Assembly: GCF_000325745.1 (NCBI RefSeq)
Contig: NC_019907.1
Coordinates: 578,001-642,000 of the forward strand
DNA: 64,000 nucleotides
Origin: Liberibacter crescens BT-1
GTDB taxonomy: Bacteria; Pseudomonadota; Alphaproteobacteria; Rhizobiales; Rhizobiaceae
Reading direction: 5' to 3'
Below, piece by piece: positions 48,433-58,968 of the stretch. The notes under the pieces were generated by a model. It saw only the letters and a program-made list of their open reading frames with translations. It had not been told where the DNA came from and did no database searches. Within the stretch, counting starts at the first letter, position 1. Every line of letters begins with the position of its first letter. A program made the translations under genes and the position numbers.

Positions 48433-51400
48433 ATGAAAAAACAAGTGGTTATTCCAAAGAATATCAATTTGTGTTCAGAGTATACCTCTCCAGAGTTTAT
48501 CCATTTACGGGTTCATTCAGCCTATTCTTTGTTAGAAGGCGCTTTACCTCTTGAAAAAATTCTTGAACAGGCTGTTGAAGACCAACAGCCTGCAATTGCT
48601 GTTACAGATACCAACAATCTTTTTGCTGCCATGGAATTTTCACAGGTAGCATTTGCATACGGAGTACAGCCATTAATAGGGTGTCAAATTGATCTGGATA
48701 TACAAGATAAATTCGAAGAAGAACGTCACAAAAAATCTTCTCTCGTTCAGTTTCCATCTATTGTGCTGTTCGCAGCCAATGAGCAAGGTAATGAACACCT
48801 GGTCGATTTAGTGAGTCGAATGTATCTTCAAAAACAGGAACAGAAAGCTATTCATGTATGCTGCTCCTGGTTAGAGGAACAGGGTACAGAAGGGCTTATT
48901 GCCTTGACGGGTTCTGTTACTGGTCCTGTAGATATGGCTTTAAAGGAGGGTCATGCTCATATAGCAGAAGAACGATTACTGATATTGCAGAAGCTTTTCG
49001 GTGATCGTTTGTATTTAGAATTACAACGCCATGGAAATTATGATCGTTATCATGAAGCAAAAATGGTGAAGCTGGCATATGACTATGATATACCACTAGT
49101 AGCAACAAATAATGCTTTTTTTCTATCCCGTGATGATTATGAAGCGCATGATGTTCTGATGGCTGTTGCCTATTCAACAGTTGTTGCAGAAGATGATCGT
49201 CCGCGAATGACTCCTGAACATTATCTGAAGCGGCGCTCTGAAATGGTGAGACTTTTTTCTGATCTTCCTGAAGCATTAGAAAATACCGTAGAAGTTGCAA
49301 GACGTTGTTCATTTGTTTTAGAAACGCGCGCACCTATTTTGCCACGTTTTTTAGAGACAGGTAAGGGGGGGACGAGTGTTGAAGAAGCAGAAGCACAAGA
49401 ATTATATACGCAAGCTGTTGAAGGATTAGAGACACGTTTATCCTGTTCAGGGATGTCTGCAGGTTATTCCAAAGAAGAATATTCAAAACGGTTAACTTTT
49501 GAACTTGATGTTATCCAGAAAATGAAATTTTCTGGATATTTTTTGATTGTGGCAGATTTTATTAAATGGGCAAAAAAACATGAAATTCCTGTAGGGCCAG
49601 GACGTGGTTCCGGGGCAGGATCTCTCGTAGCATATGCTTTGACAATAACTGATGTTGATCCTTTGCGTTTTGCTTTATTTTTTGAGCGATTTTTGAATCC
49701 AGATCGTATGTCTATGCCTGATTTTGATATTGATTTTTGTCAGGATCGTCGTGATGAGGTTATTCGCTATGTTCAGGAGAAATATGGTCATGAACAGGTT
49801 GCCCAGATTATTACTTTTGGATCATTGCAGGCTAGGGCAGCCTTGCGTGATGTTGGGCGTGCGTTACAGATGCCGTATTCACAGGTTGATCGTATCTGCA
49901 AGTTGGTACCTAATAATCCAGCTCACCCAATGCCGTTGGCTAAGGTTATTGTTGAGGAACCACGTTTACAACAGGAGATGGAAAAAGAACCCGGCGTAGC
50001 GCGGCTTCTCGAAGTTGCCCAGAAACTTGAAGGATTATATCGCCATGCTTCAACTCATGCTGCAGGTATTGTGATTGGTGATCGTCCCTTATCAAGATTG
50101 GTGCCCATGTACCTTGATCCGCGTTCCCAGATGCCAGTGACGCAATTTAATATGAAGTGGGTTGAAAAAGCAGGACTTGTCAAATTCGATTTTCTGGGTT
50201 TGAAAACATTAACAGTGCTTAAAAAAGCGATTGATCTTGTAGCCCGGAAGGGCATCCATGTTGATTTGTTAACGATTCCTTTTGATGACCAGAAGACTTA
50301 TCAACTATTGGCACGTGGTGAAACTGTGGGTGTATTCCAGGTGGAAAGTTCTGGTATGCGCAAGGCATTGATGGGAATGAATCCAGATTGTATTGAAGAT
50401 ATTATTGCACTAGTTTCCTTGTACCGGCCTGGTCCGATGGATAATATTGCTGTTTATAATTCTCGTAAAAATGGTCTTGATACAATAGATTCTATTCATC
50501 CATTAATTGACCCCTTGCTCAAGGAAACCCAAGGCGTGATCATTTATCAGGAACAAGTGATGCAGATTGCCCAGTCTCTTTCAGGCTATTCATTGAGTGA
50601 GGCTGATGTTTTGCGGCGAGCCATGGGTAAGAAAATTAAGAAAGAGATGGATCAACAGCAGGCACGTTTTATTAGTGGGGCAATGAAAAACAATGTTTCC
50701 AGACAACAGGCCTTAAACATTTTTGAATTATTAGCCAAATTTGCTAATTATGGTTTTAATAAATCACATGCTGCAGCGTATGCAATTATTTCCTATCAGA
50801 CCGCCTGGATGAAAGCACATTATCCTGTTGAGTTTTTGGCAGCGTCGATGACCATGGATATGGGAAATATTGAAAAAATCAATGATTTCTTGCAAGATGC
50901 AGCACGCATGGGAATTAAGGTTATTCCACCTTCTTTACAGACTTCATTCAGGGAATTTGAAACAGGCCAAGATTGTATTTATTATTCTTTGGCAGCCATT
51001 AAAGGAATAGGGAGCGCAGTTGTTGAGCATATTGTTACAGTCAGAGGTAACAAGCCTTTTGAAAGCTTAGAGGATTTTTGTCTTAGAATTAGTGCCAAAC
51101 AATTAAATCGCCGGATGTTGGAGAATCTTATTGTTGCGGGTGCTTTTGATTGTTTTGGACATAATCGTGAGCAGCTTGTTGCTGCCGTGGACCGTATTCA
51201 TGGGTATGCATTACGTGCTGAAGAAGATCGGATCAGTGGTCAGGGAGATATTTTTACTGCTAAAAATGTTGTTGTCGAAAAGATCTCGTTGCCATCTGTT
51301 CAGTCTTGGCTTCTTTCTGAACATGCGCATCGTGAATTTCAGGTTCTTGGTTTTTATTTGACGTCACATCCTTTAGAAATTTATCAACCGATACTCGCCA

Positions 51401-51942
51401 AAATGCATGTTCAGACTTTTGAAAGTTTTAATAATGCTCTCAAAAAGGGTATTCGTGTTGGGCAACTAGGTGCAACAGTTGTCGCCAAAAAACAAAAGAA
51501 AAGCCGCAAAGGAAATAAATTGGGTCTTGTCTCTTTTTCTGACCTCCATAATCAGTTTGAGACGGTTTTATTCGCAGAAGCTTTTGAGAAATATTATGAT
51601 CTGTTAGAGATAGGCCAATCCTTCTTTATTACATTAGAAGTAGATCCACGTTTTGAAATGGGAGGGCTTCGATTACAGGTCGCTCAGTCGCTAGAAAAAA
51701 AGTCTATGCAAATGCTCAAAGCAATTAAAATCCGCATTCGGGATCGAGCAGTACTCAATAATATTCAGAAATATCTACAGGAAGGAGAAAGAGGACAAAG
51801 CTCTGTCTTTTTATTATTTAAAAAACCGCAATATTATTGTGAAGTGGAGATAGTCTTGCCAAATAAGTATAGGGTTTCTCCTGAAATTATCTGGGCTATA
51901 CAGAAGCTGGAGGGGATTGTTGATGTCATTCAGATCCTGTAA
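48433..51942 (+). CDS. dnaE: DNA polymerase III alpha subunit
   Basis: This 1169-residue replicative polymerase of the DnaE1 type begins its PHP domain with FIHLRVHSAYSLLEGALPL and TDTNNLFAAMEF. The catalytic palm has GRGSGAGSLVAYAL and PDFDIDFCQDRRDEVI (acidic residues near 430). HASTHAAGIVIG and FNKSHAAAYAIISYQTAWMK follow in family order, then a helix-hairpin-helix region (AAIKGIGSAVVEHI) and a C-terminal OB fold. Length and motifs are complete. dnaG follows on the same strand 157 bp away. Confidence 0.97.
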   Translation: MKKQVVIPKNINLCSEYTSPEFIHLRVHSAYSLLEGALPLEKILEQAVEDQQPAIAVTDTNNLFAAMEFSQVAFAYGVQPLIGCQIDLDIQDKFEEERHKKSSLVQFPSIVLFAANEQGNEHLVDLVSRMYLQKQEQKAIHVCCSWLEEQGTEGLIALTGSVTGPVDMALKEGHAHIAEERLLILQKLFGDRLYLELQRHGNYDRYHEAKMVKLAYDYDIPLVATNNAFFLSRDDYEAHDVLMAVAYSTVVAEDDRPRMTPEHYLKRRSEMVRLFSDLPEALENTVEVARRCSFVLETRAPILPRFLETGKGGTSVEEAEAQELYTQAVEGLETRLSCSGMSAGYSKEEYSKRLTFELDVIQKMKFSGYFLIVADFIKWAKKHEIPVGPGRGSGAGSLVAYALTITDVDPLRFALFFERFLNPDRMSMPDFDIDFCQDRRDEVIRYVQEKYGHEQVAQIITFGSLQARAALRDVGRALQMPYSQVDRICKLVPNNPAHPMPLAKVIVEEPRLQQEMEKEPGVARLLEVAQKLEGLYRHASTHAAGIVIGDRPLSRLVPMYLDPRSQMPVTQFNMKWVEKAGLVKFDFLGLKTLTVLKKAIDLVARKGIHVDLLTIPFDDQKTYQLLARGETVGVFQVESSGMRKALMGMNPDCIEDIIALVSLYRPGPMDNIAVYNSRKNGLDTIDSIHPLIDPLLKETQGVIIYQEQVMQIAQSLSGYSLSEADVLRRAMGKKIKKEMDQQQARFISGAMKNNVSRQQALNIFELLAKFANYGFNKSHAAAYAIISYQTAWMKAHYPVEFLAASMTMDMGNIEKINDFLQDAARMGIKVIPPSLQTSFREFETGQDCIYYSLAAIKGIGSAVVEHIVTVRGNKPFESLEDFCLRISAKQLNRRMLENLIVAGAFDCFGHNREQLVAAVDRIHGYALRAEEDRISGQGDIFTAKNVVVEKISLPSVQSWLLSEHAHREFQVLGFYLTSHPLEIYQPILAKMHVQTFESFNNALKKGIRVGQLGATVVAKKQKKSRKGNKLGLVSFSDLHNQFETVLFAEAFEKYYDLLEIGQSFFITLEVDPRFEMGGLRLQVAQSLEKKSMQMLKAIKIRIRDRAVLNNIQKYLQEGERGQSSVFLLFKKPQYYCEVEIVLPNKYRVSPEIIWAIQKLEGIVDVIQIL

Positions 51943-52099
51943 ATCAAAGATGCACGCTGCTTATTTTCTGTGTTACATCGGGCGGCTGATATGCTCAGTG
52001 TGTTTTATTTTTTCTGAAAAATTATCCTTGAGGAAATGATTGATCTTTTTTGCTTACCTGTGCTAAGTGTTAAGGGTTCAGTCCTTACAGGATTTAATA

Positions 52100-54070
52100 A
52101 TGCGTTTTTCCAATTCTTTTGTTGATGATCTTTTAGCTCGTGTTTCAATTTCCCAAGTAATTGGTAATTATGTTACCTGGGATAAAAAAAAGACCAATGT
52201 CGTACGAGGAGATTATTGGGCCTGCTGTCCTTTTCATCAAGAAAAAACACCAAGTTTTCATTGTAACAATAATAAGGGCTATTATTATTGTTTCAGTTGT
52301 CATGCGAGCGGTAATCATATTTCTTTTTTGTCGGCAATAAAGGGTTTTAGTTTTGCAGATGCTATACAACAGATTGCTGATATTGCAGGTGTTTCTGTTC
52401 CTCGTAGTGATTTACAAACACAGAAATCAAATAAGACTGAAGAAGAAACTTTAATCTCTATAATTGAGATGGCAACACTTTTTTTCCAGAATTCCTTACA
52501 AAACCAATCAGCAGAATATGCACGTGGTTATTTGAATCAACGAGGAATCAACAGTCGTTCTATTGAAATTTTCAGATTAGGGTATGCCCCGGATAATCGC
52601 CATGCCTTGACAGAATATCTTACTGAACGTGGAGTTCCCAGAGAGAAGATTGAAGCCAGTGGTCTTATTGTTCATGGATCTGATATTCCTGTTTCTTATG
52701 ATCGTTTTCGGCACCGTATTATCTTTCCTATTTTTTCTGCTGCTGGCAAGGTTATTGCTTTTGGAGGACGGGCTCTTTCAAAAGATATTGCTGCTAAATA
52801 TCTTAATTCGAATGAAACAATTCTCTTTCGGAAAGGAGAGTTACTTTATAATTTTTTTGGTGCGCGTAATGCTTTAAAAAGGATTCTACCTGAAGAGATT
52901 TCTAAAAGAAAAGGAGTACAACCTCAGAGTAGAGAGACAGTTGTACTCGTTGAAGGATATATGGATGTCATTAGCTTGCATCAATCAGGTATTCAGAACG
53001 TTGTTTCTCCTCTTGGAACGGCAATAACAGAACGGCAGTTGCAGTTGCTTTGGCAATTATCTTTACATCCTGTTGTTTGTTTTGATGGTGATGAAGCTGG
53101 ATTTCGTGCTGCTTCTAGACTCATAGATCTGGCCTTGCCTTATTTGCAGCCAGAAAAGAGTTTATCGTTTATTATTTTGCCTAATGGAAAAGATCCGGAT
53201 AGCTTTATTCGTGAAGAAGGAAAAGAGGCGTTTGAGCTTCTCATCGCGCAGGCTTTACCATTCGTTGCTATGCTTTGGCAACGAGAAACAGTTGGTGATG
53301 AGGCTAAAACTCCTGAAATGAAAGCTGCTTTGGAAACACGTCTTCAACAAGCCATTGAACGTATTAACCATAAAACATTACGGTATCATTATCTCCAGGA
53401 TATTCGACAGCGTCTTTATTTTTTATTTCAGAAAAATTCCTCATATCAACACTCTCAGAAGAAGTCTCAAAGATATCATCCCTCTGCTGATCGCTTTTCT
53501 TCTGTCAAATTATTGGCCTCCGAGCGTTTGCAGAAATCAAAACTTGTACAAGGATCGAAATCGCAGCAACCTTCTTTACGTGAAACAGTTCTTCTGTTAA
53601 CACTTATTAATCATCCACAACTTTTAGTAGAAGATTATGATGAGCTTTTGCAGGTTACTTATCAAAATCCTGACTTGCAGAATTTATGGTCCTGTTTGAT
53701 TAGTGAATTTGTTGTAGCCCAAAGTTTTTCACATGAAAAACTTCTAGAAAAATTGCAAGAACGTGGTTTTACAGCTTTACTTCAAAGTCTTGATCAACAG
53801 ATTCGGAAGGTTGGTTTGTGGTCAATTACATCTGATGCTGACCTTGTTGATGCACGTCAAGGGTACCAGCAAGCTCTTAAACTCTATAAACGTTCACGGT
53901 TCTTATATCAACAGAAAGTAGAACTTGAGAATCAGATTGCTGAAGCTACTGAAAGAGAAGAAGAAGAGCAAATTGTATCTCTTTTAAATAGGCTTAATCA
54001 CATTCAGTTGGAAATTAAGAATATTGAAAATCAGGATGCTATGGTTTCTGATAGTGAGAATTTTTTATAA
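52100..54070 (+). CDS. dnaG: DNA primase
   Basis: I start this at the ATG at 52100 (MRFSNSFVDDLLARVSISQVIG), which matches alphaproteobacterial primases and has AGGA seven bases upstream. A GTG at 52067 would add 11 residues. The CHC2 zinc ribbon is CPFHQEKTPSF...CFSCHASGN. The catalytic core has the fold RGINSRSIEIFRLGYAP, and the TOPRIM motifs are VVLVEGYMDVISLHQSG and PVVCFDGDEAGFRAA. The C-terminal helicase-binding part is helical with a coiled-coil end. In Rhizobiales rpoD normally follows dnaG. It does not here. Confidence 0.95.
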   Translation: MRFSNSFVDDLLARVSISQVIGNYVTWDKKKTNVVRGDYWACCPFHQEKTPSFHCNNNKGYYYCFSCHASGNHISFLSAIKGFSFADAIQQIADIAGVSVPRSDLQTQKSNKTEEETLISIIEMATLFFQNSLQNQSAEYARGYLNQRGINSRSIEIFRLGYAPDNRHALTEYLTERGVPREKIEASGLIVHGSDIPVSYDRFRHRIIFPIFSAAGKVIAFGGRALSKDIAAKYLNSNETILFRKGELLYNFFGARNALKRILPEEISKRKGVQPQSRETVVLVEGYMDVISLHQSGIQNVVSPLGTAITERQLQLLWQLSLHPVVCFDGDEAGFRAASRLIDLALPYLQPEKSLSFIILPNGKDPDSFIREEGKEAFELLIAQALPFVAMLWQRETVGDEAKTPEMKAALETRLQQAIERINHKTLRYHYLQDIRQRLYFLFQKNSSYQHSQKKSQRYHPSADRFSSVKLLASERLQKSKLVQGSKSQQPSLRETVLLLTLINHPQLLVEDYDELLQVTYQNPDLQNLWSCLISEFVVAQSFSHEKLLEKLQERGFTALLQSLDQQIRKVGLWSITSDADLVDARQGYQQALKLYKRSRFLYQQKVELENQIAEATEREEEEQIVSLLNRLNHIQLEIKNIENQDAMVSDSENFL

Positions 54071-54509
54071 AAAAGCAAATTGTTTAAAAAAGCATTGCAA
54101 TTCTTTAAAAATTTCTCTTGCTAACTAGCTATTGTCAGCTTATAACTGAATACCTTGCTTAGAAGCATTTTTGGCGATAAATGCAGTATTGTTATTAGTT
54201 GTGTGTTAACGCGTTTGGCAAGTAAGTTATGAGCTGTAACAGCTTTAAAAGCTCTGTGTGAACTATTGAATATTGATGTTGTATCCTTTTAGGAAGATGT
54301 AATTTTTTTGATCAGAAGTCTTTTCTTAGTTTAAATTTCTAAAATGTACAATATGCAGCCATCATAGTTTCTTGTGTAGATCTGTTTTATCTGAGAAGGA
54401 TAATATAAAGGGCAATTCTAGCAATTAGGGATAAGTATTTTATGATTGATCAGTTTGATCGCAATTTGTGTATAGGTTGCTTTTACAGACATTCTCAGGA
54501 GAAAATAGC
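54071..54509. other. Intergenic region where rpoD would be expected
   Basis: About 440 bp hold no gene that I can support. AGCTTTAAAAGCT (near 54240) is a perfect short palindrome. The usual downstream neighbour of dnaG in the order, rpoD, is absent from this place. Confidence 0.5.
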
Positions 54510-54980
54510 GTGTCTGAAGAGTCAAAAATAATTCATCTTTTTATCTCTTATGCTGAAAATAAAGCTATTGATGAATGGGGAATGCGGAATGCTGTTAAAA
54601 ATAAAGCACAAGCTATTCGTCGTCTTTGCAGAATAGGGTTAACAGCTGTTTCTGTTATGGATTCTCTGGAAAAAAATATATCAAGTGTTGCTTTTTGTGT
54701 GAATTCTTTTATTGGTAATATTCAATCTATTAAAGATTCTGAACAGGAAGCAGGAAAAAAGAATCCTAAAATCTCAAAGCTTGTGAACGAAAATTCACTG
54801 GAATTACTCTCTAGAATAGATGAAGTTCTAAAGAGTTTGTTACCTTTAAAAGATAGGATTAGGATGGATTGTGAGCTTGGCCTTATTCAAGATAAAGAAG
54901 ATGAAAAAATAAAACAGCAACTTTTTAAAGAATATCTCGAGCTTCTTGATAAAAAGGGAATAAAGTTAACAAAGCAATAA
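54510..54980 (+). CDS. Small protein with a ribbon-helix-helix-like segment
   Basis: I take the GTG at 54510 as start because AGGAGA lies seven bases upstream. A GTG at 54468 would add 14 residues. The 156-residue product has a segment IDEWGMRNAVKNKAQAIRRL followed by CRIGL. It resembles the second helix of ribbon-helix-helix proteins (the common form is SRAEAIRRLIELGL). The remainder is helical and charged (SLELLSRIDEVLKSLLPLKD). It might bind DNA. Alternatively it is a lineage-specific helical protein. It sits between dnaG and kdsD on the same strand. Confidence 0.6.
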   Translation: MSEESKIIHLFISYAENKAIDEWGMRNAVKNKAQAIRRLCRIGLTAVSVMDSLEKNISSVAFCVNSFIGNIQSIKDSEQEAGKKNPKISKLVNENSLELLSRIDEVLKSLLPLKDRIRMDCELGLIQDKEDEKIKQQLFKEYLELLDKKGIKLTKQ

Positions 54981-55165
54981 GACTTCATGAATAGCTATTT
55001 TGAGCTCTTTATATGATAAGAGATAACGTGTTGGTTAAAAAATGTAACTTCGAAGCTCTGCATATCAGAGTTTTTATGATGAAAATCAATCATCAATGGC
55101 TGGACTTACGTTTATAATATAGCTAAAAAGTTATAAAAACTTTATCAGAAAAGATACTTTATTTT

Positions 55166-56137
55166 ATGATGACTACAGCAGTTCAGTCAGCTATTCGTAG
55201 TATTTCAATAGAGAGGAATGCTTTGCTTTCTTTAGAGTTAGCTCTAAGTCAAAAGTTAGCTCAGCCTTTTAGTAAAGCTGTTGAGATTATCAGCAAGATT
55301 AGTGGTAGGGTCATTGTTACAGGTGTAGGGAAAAGTGGTCATATTGGTGCCAAACTTGCGGCTACATTGGCCTCTACAGGTACACCCGCTTTTTTTGTTC
55401 ATGCTGCAGAAGCTAATCATGGCGATCTTGGTATGATTGCTCAAGATGATGTTATTATTGCTATGTCTTGGAGTGGTGAGACTGATGAATTGAAAGCAAT
55501 TCTTTGCTATTCAAAACGTTTTTCTATTCCGTTGATTGCCATTACCTCTGGTGAAAAATCAACATTAGCAGCACATGCAGATATCCTATTAATTTTGCCA
55601 AAAGAACAGGAAGCTTGTCCACATGGGCTAGCACCTACAACATCTACAATGATGCAATTAGCAATTGGTGATGCTCTCGCTGTTGCTCTCTTAGAAGCAC
55701 ATAATTTCAGTGCAGATGATTTTCGTGTTTTTCATCCAGGTGGTAAACTGGGTTCATTATTACGTCGTGTTGTTGATGTTATGCATAGTGGTGAACGTAT
55801 TCCTCTTGTACCACTCGGTACAAAATTATCAGAAGCCATTCAGATTCTTTCAGAAAAGAAATTTGGTTGTGTAGCGATTATTAATAATCATCGTCAGCTT
55901 GTCGGCATTATGACAGAAGGAGATGTGTTTAGAAATTTTGAAAAAGATCTTACGAAATTAATTGTAGATGACCTTATGTCTAAAGATCCTAAAACAGTCA
56001 TGGTGGATACTTTAGCAACAATAGCAATGAGTTTATTGCAAAAATATAATATTTCAGTTTTGATAGTTGTTGATCCTCATCGACGTCCTGTTGGAATTTT
56101 GCATTTTCTAGATCTTTTAAGAGTTGGTATTGTTTAA
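55166..56137 (+). CDS. kdsD: D-arabinose-5-phosphate isomerase (KdsD/KpsF)
   Basis: This 323-residue enzyme has an N-terminal SIS domain (GVGKSGHIGAKLAATLASTG, EANHGDLGMI, MSWSGETDEL, LAPTTSTMMQLAIGDAL) and two CBS domains (about 205-260 and 270-323: MTEGDVFR, VDPHRRPVGILHFLDLLR). It converts ribulose-5-phosphate to arabinose-5-phosphate for Kdo, so this organism probably makes an LPS inner core. The first product of rpe chemistry is its substrate, though the genes are far apart. Its 3' end overlaps that of the convergent nfeD gene by 21 bp. Confidence 0.94.
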   Translation: MMTTAVQSAIRSISIERNALLSLELALSQKLAQPFSKAVEIISKISGRVIVTGVGKSGHIGAKLAATLASTGTPAFFVHAAEANHGDLGMIAQDDVIIAMSWSGETDELKAILCYSKRFSIPLIAITSGEKSTLAAHADILLILPKEQEACPHGLAPTTSTMMQLAIGDALAVALLEAHNFSADDFRVFHPGGKLGSLLRRVVDVMHSGERIPLVPLGTKLSEAIQILSEKKFGCVAIINNHRQLVGIMTEGDVFRNFEKDLTKLIVDDLMSKDPKTVMVDTLATIAMSLLQKYNISVLIVVDPHRRPVGILHFLDLLRVGIV

Positions 56138-56587
56138 AGGAGTAACATATAAAACATTATCTTTGACTTCTGTTACTAATACACAGGTGTTTTTAGGAAC
56201 ATAAGGGCTAGAAATACGCCACATCGTTCCATCTAAAGAAATAAAGGAAGATTCTTTGTCCAGTGTTTTTGTCAGAAAAATTGTCCGACCAATAAGGCTT
56301 TCTGCTCGGCGGTTTAATAAAGGTTCATCACTTTTTTTATTATTTTTAGCCCAGTGACGGCCAATAATGGTAAGTGCAATTGATAATATAGAAAATAGCA
56401 ATGTTTGTATTTGCCAATTCCAGAGGAGGGTTTCCTGTAAGAGGAGAGAAATTATTCCAACCAACACAGCTGCACATCCTGACCAAATAATAATTAAACT
56501 TGGGATTAATAACTCAACAAGTATCATTAAGAAACCAGCTACACACCACAACCAAGGTCCTGGAAGAAAACTCCACGATATTATCAT
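56117..56587 (-). CDS. NfeD-like membrane protein, partner of the SPFH protein
   Basis: I start at the ATG at 56587 (MIISWSFLPGPWLW), one base after the qmcA stop. A longer upstream frame overlaps qmcA and reads as non-homologous. The 156-residue product has three to four membrane spans (PWLWCVAGFLMILVELLIPS) and a C-terminal OB-fold domain with LIGRTIFLTKTLD and the GTMWRISS turn, matching the YbbK/NfeD short form. NfeD proteins work with stomatin/QmcA-type SPFH proteins in membrane microdomains. The near-zero spacing supports translational coupling. Confidence 0.85.
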   Translation of the reverse strand: MIISWSFLPGPWLWCVAGFLMILVELLIPSLIIIWSGCAAVLVGIISLLLQETLLWNWQIQTLLFSILSIALTIIGRHWAKNNKKSDEPLLNRRAESLIGRTIFLTKTLDKESSFISLDGTMWRISSPYVPKNTCVLVTEVKDNVLYVTPLNNTNS

Positions 56588-56588
56588 A

Positions 56589-57674
56589 TTAGTTAATTTC
56601 AGTTTGTGGTACAGAAATAGAGGGATCATGTACTTGCATTTGTGTAGAATTATGCATCCATGGATTGCGTTGTGTCCGTGGAGCAGAAGATGGGATATTA
56701 TTTTGTATGTGTGATTCGTCTCTTTGTTGTTTTTTTGTTTCTTTTTTAGAATCAATATTTGTAGTACTTTGAATTTCATTCATAATTGCTGATATTCCTC
56801 CTAGTGATCCTATAATAGAAGAAAACTCCATGGGCATTAACACAAGCTTTGAATTTTGTGCTATGCCCATATTAGCTAGAGCTTGAATGTATTTTTGGGC
56901 AATAAAATAATTTAATGCTTGTATATCGCCATTAGCAATAGCATCAGAGATCATTCGTGTAGCAATAGCTTCTGCTTCTGCAAGGCGTTCACGTGCTTCA
57001 GCATCACGAAAAGCAACTTCCCGTTGACCTTCTGCCTTCAAGATAGCAGCTTGTTTCGCTCCTTCTGCTCTTAGAATTTGTGCATTACGCAAGCCTTCTG
57101 CTTCAAGGACTTGTGCTCTTTTTTCTCGCTCTGCTTTCATTTGACGCGCCATGGCTGCAATCAGATCATTGGGTGGACTGATATCCTTGATTTCTACTCG
57201 TGTAACCTTAACGCCCCAGGGTGTTACAGCTTCATCAACAGCTCTTAACAGATTTTCATTAATTGATTCGCGGTTAGAAAGGAGTTCATCAAGATCCATA
57301 GATCCCATAACAGAACGAATATTGGTCATAGTTAAATTAAGGATAGCATTTTCTAGATGATCTATTTGGTATGAAGCTTTTGCAACATTCAAAATCTGAT
57401 AAAAGGCAACAGCATCACAAGAGATAGAGGCATTGTCTTTTGTGATGACTTCCTGTGTTGGTACGTTCAGGACTTTTTCCATAACATTCATTCTTTTTCC
57501 AATTCTTTCAATGATTGGAAAAATCATGTTGAAACCAGGCTCCAGAATTCGGGTATAGCGACCAAATCGTTCAACAGTGCAACGTTCACCTTGAGGGATC
57601 ATTTTGATACTGATAAATAACATTAAAATGATAAAAGTAGCGGTTATAATTAATATTATGTTTATGTCAGTCAT
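56589..57674 (-). CDS. qmcA: SPFH/Band 7 membrane protein (QmcA/stomatin-like)
   Basis: This 361-residue protein has one N-terminal span (about 4-24), then the SPFH domain ([20 protein letters not shown]-like: [20 protein letters not shown] here), [20 protein letters not shown], and the long helical region with [20 protein letters not shown], typical of QmcA/SLP-2. The C-terminal about 60 residues are polar and Gln/Asn-rich. SPFH proteins form large membrane cages, often around the protease FtsH. nfeD follows immediately and hemH lies upstream on the same strand. Confidence 0.92.
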   Translation of the reverse strand: MTDINIILIITATFIILMLFISIKMIPQGERCTVERFGRYTRILEPGFNMIFPIIERIGKRMNVMEKVLNVPTQEVITKDNASISCDAVAFYQILNVAKASYQIDHLENAILNLTMTNIRSVMGSMDLDELLSNRESINENLLRAVDEAVTPWGVKVTRVEIKDISPPNDLIAAMARQMKAEREKRAQVLEAEGLRNAQILRAEGAKQAAILKAEGQREVAFRDAEARERLAEAEAIATRMISDAIANGDIQALNYFIAQKYIQALANMGIAQNSKLVLMPMEFSSIIGSLGGISAIMNEIQSTTNIDSKKETKKQQRDESHIQNNIPSSAPRTQRNPWMHNSTQMQVHDPSISVPQTEIN

Positions 57675-57721
57675 TATACTGTCCTTTTTATAAATAGGTT
57701 ACGCACTGCACTGATTGGATT

Positions 57722-58780
57722 TCAAATCCATCCCATTAATTCACGGCGTATAATTTTTTCTAAAAGGAGTATGCCTGATATGCTGTTATTAAGGCAAGGG
57801 ATATACGTAAATTTTTTACCGCCATTGTGGATAAAAATTTCACGACTTTCATTAGCAATTTCATCCAAAGTTTCTAAACAATCAGATACAAATCCAGGAG
57901 TAATCACTGCCAAGTTCTTTAATCCGTTTTTGGCGAGTTGTTGAATGGTTTGGGCCGTATAGGGAGTTAACCATTCTGAAGGTCCAAAACGAGACTGAAA
58001 AGTTATTTTGAAATATTCTGAAGAAAGTTTAAGAGCTTCTTGTAAAAGACGGCCTGTTTTTTGGCAATGGCAGTGATAGGGATCACCTTTTTGAAAATAG
58101 GATAGAGGAATACCATGGAAAGAAGCTATCAGCATTTCAGGTTCCCAGTCCATTTTTTTCATATGTGAGCGGACTGAATTCGCAAGTGCTTTAATATAGT
58201 CAGGATCATCATAATAGGGAGGAACAACCCGTATTGTTGGTTGCCAGCGCATCCGGGCCAATTTTTGAAAAGCCTTGTCTTGGACCGAGGCTGTTGTTGC
58301 TGCTGCATATTGTGGATAAAGAGGAAATAAAAGGATACGGTCGCATCCCTGATTTTTTAAACTTTCTATTTTCTCGTCTATTGAAGGTTTTCCATATCGC
58401 ATCGACCATTCAACAATCAGGGAAGGGTGATCTTCCAGTTTTTTGCCAAGATCAAACGCCTGGTTGCGCGTATGCGTGAGAAGAAAGCTTTCATTTTGTT
58501 CGATATTCCAAATGCGTTTGTAGCCTTTACTCACTTTTTGAGGACGTAGATTAAGGATAATGCCAAACAGGATAGGATACCATTGCCAACGTGGTCGCTC
58601 AACAACACGTCGATCAAGTAAAAATTCCTGCAGATAACGGCGAATTGACAAAAATTTTGTGGAATCTGGTGTTCCGAGATTGACAATCAAAACACCGATT
58701 TTCCCATATTTTATATCAGGATGATTTGTAGGTAAGGATAATGATGATTTCATAAATTGATCAGTTTCAGACTTTAACAA
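57722..58780 (-). CDS. hemH: Ferrochelatase
   Basis: This 352-residue enzyme inserts ferrous iron into protoporphyrin IX, the last step of haem synthesis. The family motifs are VLIVNLGTPDS at the start, LLDRRVVERPRW, MRYGKPSI, LFPLYPQYAAATTAS, the catalytic His in SFHGIPLSYFQKGDPYHCHC and Glu in PGFVSDCLETLDEI. Length is normal. It follows the Omp10-like lipoprotein gene on the same strand, a pairing I recall from Brucella-type genomes. Its presence suggests haem autonomy, with external haem not strictly required. Confidence 0.96.
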   Translation of the reverse strand: MLKSETDQFMKSSLSLPTNHPDIKYGKIGVLIVNLGTPDSTKFLSIRRYLQEFLLDRRVVERPRWQWYPILFGIILNLRPQKVSKGYKRIWNIEQNESFLLTHTRNQAFDLGKKLEDHPSLIVEWSMRYGKPSIDEKIESLKNQGCDRILLFPLYPQYAAATTASVQDKAFQKLARMRWQPTIRVVPPYYDDPDYIKALANSVRSHMKKMDWEPEMLIASFHGIPLSYFQKGDPYHCHCQKTGRLLQEALKLSSEYFKITFQSRFGPSEWLTPYTAQTIQQLAKNGLKNLAVITPGFVSDCLETLDEIANESREIFIHNGGKKFTYIPCLNNSISGILLLEKIIRRELMGWI

Positions 58781-58968
58781 TTATTGTGGCTTTTGTTTTA
58801 AAAAAAACATGTTCCTTAAGGGTATTAAAAGTTGTTTTTATACTATAACAAACCGTATCTTTTTTCATCTTTTAATACAGAATATATTATTGACAAGGGA
58901 TTCATTAATCAGAAGCCATAAAAAATATATACACTATAATTTTTTACAGATTATCTTTTTAACAAGGT

